DNA of 64,000 nucleotides from Thraustochytrium sp. TN22 (taxonomy: Eukaryota; Sar; Bigyra; Thraustochytrida; Thraustochytriidae), in contig JABLUY010000019.1 of assembly GCA_013306675.1 (NCBI GenBank), forward strand, positions 62,001 to 126,000, given 5' to 3'. Position numbers and translations under genes: made by a program. This document shows positions 19,206 to 28,858 of this stretch, piece by piece. Position 1 is the first letter of the stretch. Each line of letters opens with the position of its first letter. The notes under the pieces are model-generated. The model was not told where the DNA came from and did not search any database. It was given only the letters and a program-made list of their open reading frames with translations.

Positions 19206-20671
19206 CCGCCGCCGCGCACGAGCGAGACCGCGCGAGCACGAGCGAGACCGCGCGAGCGAGACCGCCTCGTTGAACGAGGTTTGTTTGTTGGCTTGACTGA
19301 CAGTGTGTCTGTGCGTGGATCAACGCGAGTTAGTTGAAGCCCTGCGGAAGCCGCTCTGGCCTGAGCCACAGCGCGCAGACCGGGCTGGCCTGCGTCGACG
19401 GCGTGGCGCGCGGCGGCCTCCGAGAGTTCTCGCCGAGAGTTCGAGAGTTCGAGAGAGAGATGCCGACTCAGAGCCGTCCTGATTGGTTCGCCTGCGCTTG
19501 CAGAAATCTCTCGACCTGCCAGGGCGCAGCGGCGAGGCGAGCACTTCGTGGACCCAGCCAGGCGGCGCCACTGCAGGCGTGAGCGAAGCTCTAAGCTACC
19601 ATGGTAGCCACCAGTAGCCACCAGTAGTGGCCCAGCACGTTCTGCAAGCAGGCGAGTTCTGCAGAGCAAGCATGCACTGCGTCAACGCACACAGAAGTGG
19701 TCGCCACTGGACGGCCAGCGAACTGGACTCGCGGAAGTCGTCGGCGATGCCGCCGTCACTTTCCTCTCCAAGGACCTGTCCATGGCAAGCTCGATGAGCT
19801 TGCTTGCAAGCCAGCCAGATGCGCGCACGTTCTCCTTCCGGGCAACCACGCACGCCTCGACTGGCCAACTCCGAGTCGACTCTGGAGTCTCGACTCCGCT
19901 CGACGCGCCGCTGTCCCGTCACTGGCAGCCAGTTCGTCGAAGGCATCGCGAGTGGCCGGCCCGCCTCCCCCTGGCCGTCGTGGTAGGCAGTGCGCCGTGA
20001 TTAAATTGGCCATCCTCGGCTTTGGTTCACCAGCCAGCTCAACGTTCGTTTGGTACAGCAGTCGGACGTCGGTTCCGCCACAGTTCGCCACATTGCGAAC
20101 CGTACCCGACCCGGTGCCCCCCCGCGGGCAGCGAGGCTGCCGCTGCACAGAGTCCGGTGCGAGGCGATGCGCGCACGGCGACCGCAAGGAAATGGCGGGT
20201 AAAACAGAATTCAAACTCAAGCTCAATCATCGGCGGCGGCGGCGGTGCTGGCGGCGGCGCGGCGAGCGCGGCGGCGGCGGCGGCGGGCGCGGGCTCGCCG
20301 GCGCGCCGGCGCGCCGAGCCGGGCCGAGCCGCGCCGAGCCGAGCCGCGCCGCGCGGGCCGGCGCGGGCGCACGGTTCGCGGCCGCCAGCCGGCCGCCCCT
20401 CGGCGCCGAGGCGGGACGGGTGGCCGGGGGCCCGGCGACGACACGGCACGCGCGCGCGCACGCGAGGACTCGCCGACGCCGGCCGACGCCGAGCGAGGCG
20501 CCAGTGCTCGTGCAGCGGCGAGCGCGCGCGCGCGGCGGCCAGACGCTTAGCCTCGAGGCCGGGAGCGCGGAGGCAGGCGCGCGAGCACGCGGGCGGCGGG
20601 CGCTCACGCGGGCGGGCGGGCGATCGCGCGGACGGTCCGGCGCAGACGACTCGGAGGCAAGCGCAGGCACG
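19206..20671. promoter_or_regulatory. 1.47-kb divergent intergenic region with 20-bp repeats
   Basis: The 20-mer agcacgagcgagaccgcgcg occurs twice with a partial third copy at about 19216-19262, next to the Ser-rich gene start. Around 19595-19635 the run accatggtagccaccagtagccaccagtagtgg gives a small repeat and dyad. The part 19600-20220 has lower GC; 20230-20670 is GC-rich and leads into the GNAT-like gene. No supported gene is seen. Confidence 0.4.
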
Positions 20672-21496
20672 ATGGATGGCTTTGTGGACGCCGCCCCGGG
20701 AGGCGCCGTGGGCGGCGTGACGGTGCTGCGCGAGGCCACGCACGTGGCGCAGGCGCTCGAGGTGCTGGGCAAGTACTTTGAGGACAACCTGGAGGACATC
20801 GCGGCGACGCTGCGCAAGGACACGCGGACGGCCGCAGTGCCGTACGCCGTGCTGGGCTGCCTCGATGAGGCCGGTCTGGTGCAGTCCGCCTGCATCTGCT
20901 TCGAGCGCAACATCAAGGGGAGCCTCACGGTTGTGGAGATTGTCTGGTTCGCCGCGCGCACTTCCGGCGGCGGCTGGGGCTCCAAGCTCTTCCTCGGCAT
21001 CCTTGAGACCGCGCGCGGCATTCACGCCGACGCCGTCATCAGCACCAGCACCAACTCGGCGCTCAAGTTCTGGCTCACGCGCACGCAGGTGCGTATCGCC
21101 GTCGAAGTGCTGCGCAACAAGGACCGCGGCGACCTTGAGCTGCCGCGCCAGCTTGGCTTCAAGCTCAGCCCGGCGCCCTCGGGCATCATGGAGCGCCTCT
21201 ATTCGATCGCACCCGTGCGCAACCGCAAGGGCCGCATCGTCGGCGACTTTGAGGGCAAGCCCTTTTATTATTGCGTCAACCACAGCAACCACGTCTGGTA
21301 CCTGCTCAACCCCAAGCTGCACATCAAGTCCATTGTGCACAAGTCGCGTCCCGTGTTGCGCGTCGCGCTGCCACCCGCGCTGCCGGTGGCTGCGCCCGTG
21401 CGCCACGTCGACGAACTCGCGCGCCAGACCGATGAGCTCTCGCTCGCCGAGGATGACTACCCGACGCCTGCTTCCACTCCTGCGCTTCCGCGGTGA
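20672..21496 (+). CDS. GNAT-like N-acetyltransferase-fold protein
   Basis: A 274-residue protein. Residues about 40-150 follow a GNAT layout: a helix (ATHVAQALEVLGKYFEDNL), two strands (AVPYAVLGCLDEAGLVQSACICFE), the VVEIVWFAARTS strand, then SGGGWGSKLFLGILETA, which fits the acetyl-CoA pyrophosphate loop (R/QxxGxG/A) and following helix. A strand-helix unit (DAVISTSTNSALKFWLTR) comes next. A distinct C-terminal part (150-240) with FYYCVNHSNHVWYLLNPK is not familiar. The substrate is unknown. The start is the first ATG (MDGFVDAAPGG) after a GC-rich leader; the longer open frame upstream is not supported by composition. Confidence 0.6.
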   Translation: MDGFVDAAPGGAVGGVTVLREATHVAQALEVLGKYFEDNLEDIAATLRKDTRTAAVPYAVLGCLDEAGLVQSACICFERNIKGSLTVVEIVWFAARTSGGGWGSKLFLGILETARGIHADAVISTSTNSALKFWLTRTQVRIAVEVLRNKDRGDLELPRQLGFKLSPAPSGIMERLYSIAPVRNRKGRIVGDFEGKPFYYCVNHSNHVWYLLNPKLHIKSIVHKSRPVLRVALPPALPVAAPVRHVDELARQTDELSLAEDDYPTPASTPALPR

Positions 21497-22375
21497 TCTT
21501 TGACGAAGCTGTCGTTTGTTCTCGAAAGTCAAAGAGGAGGCGCTCATCTAGCTAGCTTTCACAGGCGTAGACTACGCCGGGCATGCCTTTAGGGCCTCTG
21601 CCTGTGGCCATCCACTTCGTGGAGGGCAGTCTGTTGTTCGGTCTTTTAGAGAGAGAACCTCCACCAACCGACCACGTAGATGGCTCGGTCGTGTAGTATG
21701 AACTGCAAAGCATCTGATATTGAATGTGTGATGGTTCGCAACAAAGCTTCTGTGCGCCCTGACGAAACTGCGCCTTGGCGGCAGGCTTCACCATCACCTC
21801 CTGGACTGGGCCTCAATCATCACCGCTCGTCCTCTCCACCTTTTCCGGGTCCTCCGGGTCCAAGTCTGGTCTGCTCAGCCGTCTCAAAGGACGAGCCTTG
21901 TCCGCTCAGCTGTCTCAAAGGACTCGGAGAACTTGGAGCCTGAGCTCAGGCCGCCGCCGCGGTCGCGGTCGCGGTCGCGGTCACAGAACGTGACATGGTC
22001 GCGGTCACGGTCATCATGATCATCAGATGATCATGATCATCATGTGGCCAAAGTAGTCCGGTTGAATAGGCGGGTAGCGCCGCGGCCGCGCGCCGTAGGC
22101 GGCGGCTAGCGGTGGCTAGGAGGTTGGGTGGAGCGCCGTAGCCACGAGACGAGCCTGCCTCCCGCCCTCTCCCTCTCTCTCGCGGCGCTCCGTCGGCGCG
22201 CGCGGGCAGGCAGGAGGCAGGGCGCGAGCGCGAGGGCAGCAGGCGCGGCGCGGGGGCGCGGCGGTGGGCTGGCTGGGCGTGCGCGAGCGGCTCGGGCGCG
22301 CGGCGCGGAGCGGGTCGCGGAGCGGGCCGCAGGGCGCGGCTGCAGGCAGGCAGTTTGGGCATCAGTTTGAAAATC
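21497..22375. promoter_or_regulatory. Intergenic region between GNAT-like gene and eIF3f, with hexamer repeat and dyad
   Basis: No gene is seen. From 21950 to 22010 the hexamer gcggtc is repeated, followed by an exact 12-bp inverted repeat with a 1-nt spacer (22013-22037). From about 22130 a GC-rich leader runs to the eIF3f start. Confidence 0.45.
22013..22037. repeat. Inverted repeat, 12-bp arms
   Basis: The arm atcatgatcatc is followed by one A and its exact reverse complement gatgatcatgat. It lies about 340 bp upstream of the eIF3f ATG in an AT-rich island. It could form a cruciform or bind a dimeric factor. Confidence 0.85.
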
Positions 22376-23293
22376 ATGGCGGACCCGGCGCAGGCGAACG
22401 GCGAGGCGGCGGGCTTCAGCATGGTGGAGACGGCGCGGCAGGTGGTGAAGATGCACCCGGTGGTGCTCTTCGCCATCCTGGACCACTTCATTCACCGCAA
22501 CGAGGGCCAGCAGCGCGTCATCGGCACGCTGCTCGGCACGCGGACGGCGACCGGCCAGCTGGTCGTGCGCAACTGCTTCCCGGTGCCGCACGTGGAGCAG
22601 GGCGACGAGGAGGTGGCCGTGGGCAAGGACTACCTGCAGCAGATGCTGGAGCTCCACAAGCAGGTCAACCCGAACGAGGAGGTGCTCGGCTGGTATGCCA
22701 CCACGCCGGGCCAGGGCGTTCTCATCAACCAGCAGAGCTGCCTCATCCAGGACTTTTACAGCGCCGAGTGCGGCGAGCCGCTGCACATCGTCGTGGACAC
22801 GAGCCTGTCGAACAACGTGCTCGGCGTCAAGGCCTTCATGAGCGAGACCGTCAAGCTCGGCGAGAGCGTGCTGGCCGCCTCCTTCGTGCAGCTCAAGGTC
22901 GAGCTCCAGGCCTCCGAGAAGGAGCGCATCGGGCTTGACCTCATGATCAAGGCCACCAAGGGCCGCTTCGACACCTCGCAGCAGCTCCAGGACTCCAAGC
23001 AGATCAGCACCGAGGTCGAGAACCTTGAGCAGTCCATGACGCGCCTGCTCACCATGCTCGAGAACGTTTCTGCCTACGTCGACGACGTCGTCGCCAAGCG
23101 CAAGCTGCCTGACTTCAAGACCGGCTCCAAGATTGCCAGCGTCATCTCCATGGTGCCGCGCATTGAGCCCGCTGTCTTTGAGAAGTCCTTCCGCGGCAAC
23201 CTCCAGGACCTTCTCATGGTCGTCTACCTCTCCAACATGACCCGGACACAGCTCGCTGTCGCGGAGCGCATCGCCAAGAGCTCCATCGTCTGA
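22376..23293 (+). CDS. EIF3F: Translation initiation factor 3 subunit F (MPN domain)
   Basis: A 305-residue protein. The MPN domain spans about 25-160: VVKMHPVVLFAILDHF, RNEGQQRVIGTLLGT, VPHVEQGDEEVAV, ELHKQVNPNEEVLGWYAT and HIVVDTSL closely follow human eIF3f. The JAMM zinc ligands (HxHx10D) are absent, as expected for this non-catalytic MPN subunit. The C-terminal half (LLTMLENVSAYVDDVV, DLLMVVYLSNMTRTQLAVAERI) is the helical part that joins the eIF3 helical bundle. eIF3f helps recruit the 40S subunit in translation initiation. The start is the ATG of MADPAQANG. The annotated length is close to the family norm once the animal Pro/Ala-rich extension is discounted. Confidence 0.95.
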   Translation: MADPAQANGEAAGFSMVETARQVVKMHPVVLFAILDHFIHRNEGQQRVIGTLLGTRTATGQLVVRNCFPVPHVEQGDEEVAVGKDYLQQMLELHKQVNPNEEVLGWYATTPGQGVLINQQSCLIQDFYSAECGEPLHIVVDTSLSNNVLGVKAFMSETVKLGESVLAASFVQLKVELQASEKERIGLDLMIKATKGRFDTSQQLQDSKQISTEVENLEQSMTRLLTMLENVSAYVDDVVAKRKLPDFKTGSKIASVISMVPRIEPAVFEKSFRGNLQDLLMVVYLSNMTRTQLAVAERIAKSSIV

Positions 23294-23798
23294 TTCCGTG
23301 CTTGCATCTGGGGGAGTTCCTGCTGCTTGGCTTGCCTGCTCTACGACTTTGCTAGCTCGACAGAGAGCGTGTCTATTGACTATGTGCTTTTGCCGCTAAA
23401 GGACGGAGAGAGAGAGAGAGGAAGAGAGAGAGAGAGGGAGAAGCAGAGAGAAAAGTACGACTGCCAAGTGAGCGATCTTACTACTATGAAGACACGGTAG
23501 GGAGAAGCAGAGAGAAAAGTATGACTGCCAAGTGAGCAATCTTACGACAATTGTGAAGACACGGTTGTCAAGACTTTCATCACGTGCTGCATCTGCTTTA
23601 CTTGCCTAGCTCAAGAGAAAGCGCTCGCCTCGCCTTGCAATTCACTGCCACCTTGCCCAGCCGCTTTGCACGGCCTTACACGCCTACCTTGTCCAACCCT
23701 TGCTTGCTTTGCCCAACCTGGCTTCACCCTTCTTCTCGTTCTTTGTCTCCATCATGATACATTGTGTTGCCGGCTCTGAGCTCTCCTCCGCCTCCTCC
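23294..23798. other. Convergent intergenic region between eIF3f and Hv1
   Basis: It contains a (GA)n tract (23406-23436) and a near-exact tandem duplication of about 65 bp (listed separately). The remainder is pyrimidine-rich 3' flanking DNA. No gene is seen. Confidence 0.5.
23436..23566. repeat. Tandem duplication of about 65 bp
   Basis: Copy 1 (23436-23499) and copy 2 (23500-23566) both begin gggagaagcagagagaaaag and end gaagacacggt, differing by a few substitutions and a 3-bp length change. The duplication looks recent. Confidence 0.85.
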
Positions 23799-24890
23799 TC
23801 ACGGCCCGAGCGGGACCGGAGACGCCGTCTGCTCCGCACGTCGCAAGTCAACTTGCTTGCGCAGCCGCGCGTCGCGCGCCGTCTCTTTGCGCTCCTCCAC
23901 GTCGCGCTCCGCGTTGTCCGCGTCCTGGTTGTCGTCGTCTGCATCACCTGCAACCTCGTCCGTCTCGGGCCCAGCCGTACTGTCCTCGAAGGCCTCCTCG
24001 TCCTCGTCCTCGTCCTCGTCCTCATCGCCTTCGTCTTTCCTCGTCGCGGCGCCGACGGCACCGACGGCACCGCGCTTCGCCCACTGCTGCGCCTGCTCGT
24101 CCTCGTCGAGCGCCTCATCCTCCTGCGCTGCCCGAACCAGTTCCGCCTGCTCCTGCTCGCCCATGAGCCGTGCAATGCCACCCAAGCCCTGCACCTTGGC
24201 CATGGTTTGCGCCGCAATCTGCAGCGCCTCGCGAAGCGTATCCAGTTCGTCACGTTGCGAGCGAAAACTCTGCTCCAGACGCCGGTTCTTGTCCATCTCG
24301 CGCTTGTGCGCGAGGTCGGCGCGCTTCGTCTTGAGCTTGAGCGCCTCGATACGTTCGTTCGTTGCTGCCAGCTCCGCGCGCGTACGCTCGTGTGCCTCCT
24401 CCTGCGCGCTCATCGCCGCGTTCACCATGCGCACCACACGCCACAGTCGCAACACGTTCAGCAGCCGCGTCGACGCGGCCCACTCCGCGCCCGTCAACGC
24501 CGCGTAAAACATGAGCCCCACCAGCGCCAAGTCGAGCGCGTACCCGAGGTGCGCCAGCACCTCGTTGCGAAACGCCACCAGCAGCAAGCCCATCTCCAGC
24601 ACGAACGCCAGGAGCGCCAGCCCCGACTGGTACTCGAGCACCTGCAGAAACGGGCTGCTCCACCCGCGCGCCTCCGCGTACAGCAGGTAGAACGCGCTCA
24701 GAAAGTCCGCCACGATCAGCACCACCAACACCAGCTGCAGCTCCTGCGCCTGCAGCATCGCACCCAGCCGCTGCAGCAGCGACGCGGGGTCCGCTGCTGC
24801 TCCTTCGGGCGCCGCCTTTTCGGTCGTCTGCGTTCGCTGCTGCGGCCGCGGCCGCGGCTGCAGCAGGTCCGTCTCCTCGGCGGGCTCCAT
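23799..24890 (-). CDS. HVCN1: Voltage-gated proton channel (Hv1 type) with long coiled-coil tail
   Basis: A 363-residue protein with a lone voltage-sensor domain. S1 (51-73) carries Asp62, aligned with the proton-selectivity Asp112 of human Hv1. S2 (88-108) has Glu99 and S3 has Asp120. S4 has the diagnostic RxWRxxR: Arg148, Arg151 and Arg154 in LRLWRVVRMVN, then Asn157. No pore domain follows. Residues 160-235 form a coiled coil, as in dimeric Hv1, and then a very acidic tail (DEDEDEDEDEEAFED). The S2 lysine of human Hv1 is Leu here, and the zinc-binding histidines of the external loops are missing. Hv1 extrudes H+ on depolarisation. The start is the ATG of MEPAEETDLL; ATG-less upstream frame is promoter. 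Confidence 0.9.
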   Translation of the reverse strand: MEPAEETDLLQPRPRPQQRTQTTEKAAPEGAAADPASLLQRLGAMLQAQELQLVLVVLIVADFLSAFYLLYAEARGWSSPFLQVLEYQSGLALLAFVLEMGLLLVAFRNEVLAHLGYALDLALVGLMFYAALTGAEWAASTRLLNVLRLWRVVRMVNAAMSAQEEAHERTRAELAATNERIEALKLKTKRADLAHKREMDKNRRLEQSFRSQRDELDTLREALQIAAQTMAKVQGLGGIARLMGEQEQAELVRAAQEDEALDEDEQAQQWAKRGAVGAVGAATRKDEGDEDEDEDEDEEAFEDSTAGPETDEVAGDADDDNQDADNAERDVEERKETARDARLRKQVDLRRAEQTASPVPLGP

Positions 24891-25373
24891 CGTCGCCAGC
24901 CGCCAACGCGACGCGAGGCCGCCTCGCTCGCAAGAGACTCTCCGACGCAGCTCCGCTCGTGCGGCGCGAGAGTTGATGGATTGACGCGCGAGCCCGTCCT
25001 GCCGTTGGGAACTTGGACACAGGCAGGCAGAGCCCGGAGACTGCGCAACGCATTTCCGTACAGGTTCGTTACGGTTGCCACGCCGCGCACTCGGTGTGCG
25101 AAAGGTTCGCTTTTGCTTCTGGTTCAAGTTCCTCACCCTTCCTTACCTCACAGTCAGGCGGCGGCCTGCGGCGGCTGATTGACTGCTGCTGGCTGCCAGA
25201 GGCGAGCGGGCTTGACAGAAGACAAGAGTCTCGCGTCATCGGCGGCGCAGACGCGTGCTCCTCGCTCGTCATCGCTGGCCTGCGCTCGCTGGTCGTGATC
25301 GCTGGCCTGCGCTCGCTGGTCGTGATCGCTGGCAGCGGATGCGCGCAGGGCCCGGGGTGAAACGAGCGTGCGC
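24891..25373. promoter_or_regulatory. Bidirectional promoter between Hv1 and coiled-coil gene
   Basis: The 483 bp contain a 27-bp tandem repeat (atcgctggcctgcgctcgct core) at 25271-25297 and 25298-25324, with a partial third copy, about 50 bp before the coiled-coil gene start. A gcggcggcctgcggcggctg stretch lies at 25158-25177. Confidence 0.5.
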
Positions 25374-28046
25374 ATGGCGACGGTGAGCTTTCCGGCGCTC
25401 GCCGCAGCGGCGACCACGCGTCGCGGCGGTCCGGAGACACGAGAGACGGATCGAGATCGCGAGATCGAGCTAGGGGAAGGTGCAGGCGGACGCCTGGCCA
25501 GGCAGCCGAGGCAACCGAAGCCGCAGCGCGTCAAGCGCTCGCTCGCGGCTTCGAGGTCATCGTCCCGTGACCTCGAGGATGACGGCGGCGACGGTCTTGG
25601 CGGAGGTCGCGCACTTCGCAGGCATGAGCTCGTCCGTGGACCCACGCTGAGCGAGAACCTGCGACAGACCTCCGCGGAGGTGCAGCGTCTGCAGGAGGAG
25701 CTGCGCGATGCGCAGCGTCTCATCATGACCCGTGACACGCAGCTCCTCACCAAGGAGGCGGAAATTAGACGCAAGCAGGAGGAGGCGCGCAAGCTCCGCG
25801 ACGCTGCGCAGGGGCGCTCGGCCGCAGAGCACAAGAACAAGGAGCTCGAGGTCGCCTTCCAACGCGCGTCCAAGGAGCTCCAGCGCGTGCGAACCACGCT
25901 CAAGCTCACCACGAACCAGCTGCAGCACACGCAGGCGCGTCTCGCGCAGCGTACCCAGCAGGTCGGCGACCAAAAGGCGCAGCTAGAGGAGCTTGCCGCT
26001 GCGGTTCCCTCCGCCGACGAGGCCGCCGCCGACGTGACCCCGCCTGCGGTGGAGATTGAGGCGGCTGCTGGCGCTCCCGCCTCCCCTGAGCTACAACAAA
26101 GGAATGCTGCAGAGGGCTCCGAAGAACACCCGAAGCCAGCTCCCAGCGCAAGCGCGAGCGGACCGGCGACCAGGCCTGCGCCGCCGCTCGAGGCCGAGAT
26201 GAGGGCGGACGTCGAGCCCGTCACGGCTGCGGCGGCGGCAGAGACACTACGACAGGAACTTGCACGCGCGCGCGAGGCGCTGCACGCGTCCGAGGAGGCG
26301 CACATCACGGTCCAAAAGCAAGCGGAGCTGCAAATTGCCGGACTCAAGGCGCAGGTGCGCGCCAAGGAGGAGCTTCTCACGCGGCACTTTCAGACCATCA
26401 AGCGTCAGGATCTGGAGAAGGATGTCGCGCTGCGCGAGGCGCGGCATGAGGTGCGCCGCCTGCAGGCGCGGCTCAAGGACCTCGAGGCGCAGCTGGACAG
26501 CCGGCTCAAGGCCGTGGACGCGGAGCGCGTCAAAACGCGCGCGGCTGAGCAGCGTGCCGCCGCCGTCGCCGCCGAGACCGAAGCGGCGCGGGGGCGCGAG
26601 GCGCGCGCGCGGAGGGACGCCGACGCCGCGGCCGCACGCCTTGGCACCGAGTGCGCCAAGACCACCTCGCTCGCGGAGCACCTGAACCGCGCCCTGGAGG
26701 AGTCCAAGGCGTGGGAGAAAAAGCACGCTGCCCTCGCAGAGCAGTCCAACGCCCTCGCGGAGACGCGCAACACGCTGGAAAAGGTGAACGTGGCCCGCGA
26801 CGAGGCCCTCGCGGAGCAGGCCAACGACCTTGCGGAGGCGCGCGCCGCGCTTGAAAAGGCGAACGCGGCCCGCAACGAGGCCGAGCGCCGCGCCCAGGAC
26901 CTCGAGGACCATGTGCGCCAGATGCGGGGCGCCCTGGACGCTGAGACGCGCGCGCAGACGGGCCTGCGCGACGCCCTAGCGGCCAGCAAAGCGCAGATCG
27001 CCGACCTCCAAGCCGCTTTGGCGCAGGAGCAGCACAGAGCGCGCGAGAGCGACGCCCAGCTGCAGGAGGCGCGGTCTCAGCGCGCTCAAGATGACGCGCA
27101 AGAGCTCCAGCGGCGCGAAAGCCTCCAGGGGGAGGTGGATGCGCTGCGCGAGCAGCTCGCTTCGGCCGAGCGAGCCGGGACGGCGGAGCGGGACCGCGCA
27201 GACGCTGCCGCCGCCCTACGGACCGCGCAGGCCGCCGAGGCGCAGGTCGCCCTGGAGCAGGCGCGCCAGTCCGCGGCCCAGGAGCTCGCCCAGGCGCAGG
27301 AGGAGGCCTCCGAGGCCCTGGCCCTGGCCCGGGCCGAGGCCGGCGCTTCGCAGGAGCAGTTGGCCTCGGCTCGCCGCGAGCACGGCAAGGAGCTGCAGCG
27401 TACGCAGACCGAGCACCAGGCAACCGTGGCCCTCCTGCAGGGCCGCGCCGAGTCGTGGCGAGCCAAGGCGGAGAACGCAGAGCGTGACCTGGACCGCAAG
27501 CAGCAAGAGCTGCGTCTTGCCCGGCAGGAGGTCTCGCGGCAGACCTCGGAGCTGGAGCGCCTCGCAGAGCTGCAGGCACTCATCGAGCGCAAGCATGCCG
27601 ACGGTGCCGGAGAGACGCGCGATATCCTCACCTCCGTCAAGGAGCAGCTCTCGGCGCACAAGGCCATGCTCAACCTGCGCCTGCTGCTCAAGTCCGCGGA
27701 CGCCACGGACGCGGTCACGCACCTCGAGTTCGCGCGTGTCAAGGAGAAGAACCTCGAGCAGCAGCTCCAGGTTCTCGTGTACAACATCACAGCCTGCGAG
27801 TCGCACATGGCGCAGTGCGACCCGGCCGCCACGCACAAGCAGCAGCACACGCGCGAGCGCCGCCTCGAGAAGCTCGATAGCCAGCTCCAGGACTCCGCGC
27901 ACCAGCGCGACGACTACCTGCGCACCTCACAGACCAATCGCGAGCGCCTCACGCAGCTTCTGCAGCAGGCCGAGGCCCGCTTGGCCCAGGCGCAGGCTGA
28001 CACGCTGCGCAAGCTGCCCGATGGCCTCCACGCGCTCTGGGCCTGA
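25374..28046 (+). CDS. Long coiled-coil protein, unknown function
   Basis: An 890-residue protein. Residues 1-80 are basic and disordered; about 95-190 and 300-880 are heptad-rich coiled coil dominated by Glu, Gln, Arg and Ala. A 28-32-residue internal repeat (ALAEQxNxLAExRxxLEKxNxAR) occurs twice around nt 26740-26890. The last 100 residues (VKEKNLEQQLQVLVYNITACE onward) are less repetitive and may be a conserved end domain. Such proteins serve as centrosomal, ciliary or Golgi scaffolds, but nothing picks one. The start is ATG 25374 (MATVSFPAL). It is 483 bp from the divergent Hv1 gene and 104 bp before the next gene on the same strand. Confidence 0.8.
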   Translation: MATVSFPALAAAATTRRGGPETRETDRDREIELGEGAGGRLARQPRQPKPQRVKRSLAASRSSSRDLEDDGGDGLGGGRALRRHELVRGPTLSENLRQTSAEVQRLQEELRDAQRLIMTRDTQLLTKEAEIRRKQEEARKLRDAAQGRSAAEHKNKELEVAFQRASKELQRVRTTLKLTTNQLQHTQARLAQRTQQVGDQKAQLEELAAAVPSADEAAADVTPPAVEIEAAAGAPASPELQQRNAAEGSEEHPKPAPSASASGPATRPAPPLEAEMRADVEPVTAAAAAETLRQELARAREALHASEEAHITVQKQAELQIAGLKAQVRAKEELLTRHFQTIKRQDLEKDVALREARHEVRRLQARLKDLEAQLDSRLKAVDAERVKTRAAEQRAAAVAAETEAARGREARARRDADAAAARLGTECAKTTSLAEHLNRALEESKAWEKKHAALAEQSNALAETRNTLEKVNVARDEALAEQANDLAEARAALEKANAARNEAERRAQDLEDHVRQMRGALDAETRAQTGLRDALAASKAQIADLQAALAQEQHRARESDAQLQEARSQRAQDDAQELQRRESLQGEVDALREQLASAERAGTAERDRADAAAALRTAQAAEAQVALEQARQSAAQELAQAQEEASEALALARAEAGASQEQLASARREHGKELQRTQTEHQATVALLQGRAESWRAKAENAERDLDRKQQELRLARQEVSRQTSELERLAELQALIERKHADGAGETRDILTSVKEQLSAHKAMLNLRLLLKSADATDAVTHLEFARVKEKNLEQQLQVLVYNITACESHMAQCDPAATHKQQHTRERRLEKLDSQLQDSAHQRDDYLRTSQTNRERLTQLLQQAEARLAQAQADTLRKLPDGLHALWA

Positions 28047-28150
28047 GCCGCCACCGCCCTAGGCTATGAAATAAGCCTCGGTCCGGGTCAAGTGGTCTTG
28101 AAGAGAGCATCTCATCTTTGGACGTTGTTTGGTTTTGGTATTGCATTGCG

Positions 28151-28714
28151 ATGCCGGCGAGGGCGAGCGCGACCACGTCCGTGGCCCCGAGTCGAAGTCG
28201 CCGGCCCGGCAAAACGCCAATGTCGGAGGACGCCGCGGAGGAAGCCAGGCCCGGGGCTGCAGCGCGCGCGGCGGCGGCCGCCGCGGCGACGGAGGCCGTG
28301 CAGGCCGGCGTGGCGCCGGTGCAGCGGCAGCTGGACTCGCTCGCGACGCAGCAGCTGGCGCTCATGCGCGATGCCTCCAACTGCCGCGCGGAGCTCTCGC
28401 TGCTGAGCGACTCGGACGCATACGCGCGCATCCGGGACGCGCTCGCGCGCGTGCCAGAGTACCGCGAGCGCCTGCAGCGGCTGGACGCCGTCATGCGGGC
28501 TCAGGCGGCGCGAAGTGCAGACCTCAAGCAACGTGCTCAGCGTGTCGCGGCCGTCGCGCGGGACCGCCGCCTGGCCGACGACCAGCGCCGGCGCCAGGAG
28601 GCCGCGCTCGACGTGCAGACGCGCGTTTCGGAAGGCCCCAAGGTCGTTCGTGCGGTGCGAGCATCCAGCAAGCAGGATCGTCGGCGCGCTGCCCGAACGG
28701 CGGAGCTCCTTTGA
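28151..28714 (+). CDS. Small helical protein, possibly Snapin-like BLOC-1/BORC subunit
   Basis: A 187-residue protein, almost wholly helical. Residues about 50-150 (VAPVQRQLDSLATQQLALMRDASNCRAELS, then SDAYARIRDALARVPEYRERL) recall Snapin, where a long helix is followed by a DPY-type turn and a second helix. BLOC-1/BORC subunits act in lysosome-related organelle positioning and cargo sorting. The similarity is weak and the call may be wrong; an uncharacterised coiled-coil protein is the safer reading. The start is ATG 28151 (MPARASATT); Met at 28220 (MSEDAAEE) is an alternative. The gene follows the coiled-coil gene by 104 bp. Confidence 0.55.
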   Translation: MPARASATTSVAPSRSRRPGKTPMSEDAAEEARPGAAARAAAAAAATEAVQAGVAPVQRQLDSLATQQLALMRDASNCRAELSLLSDSDAYARIRDALARVPEYRERLQRLDAVMRAQAARSADLKQRAQRVAAVARDRRLADDQRRRQEAALDVQTRVSEGPKVVRAVRASSKQDRRRAARTAELL

Positions 28715-28858
28715 GGTGAGATGGTCAACAAGCGAACTACTGTGACATAAAAGTCTGCTCACCGAGACCGCGACGACTCGGAGAGACCTCAGGCGGCGGT
28801 AACTTAGCCTACTGTTAGTTAGTCAGTGTACTCTTGACATTCTTGTTCGTCATGTATG

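Noticed and set aside
25105-25125. A ggttcaagttcc string like a tRNA T-arm
   Set aside because: No acceptor stem, anticodon arm or D-arm could be paired around it.
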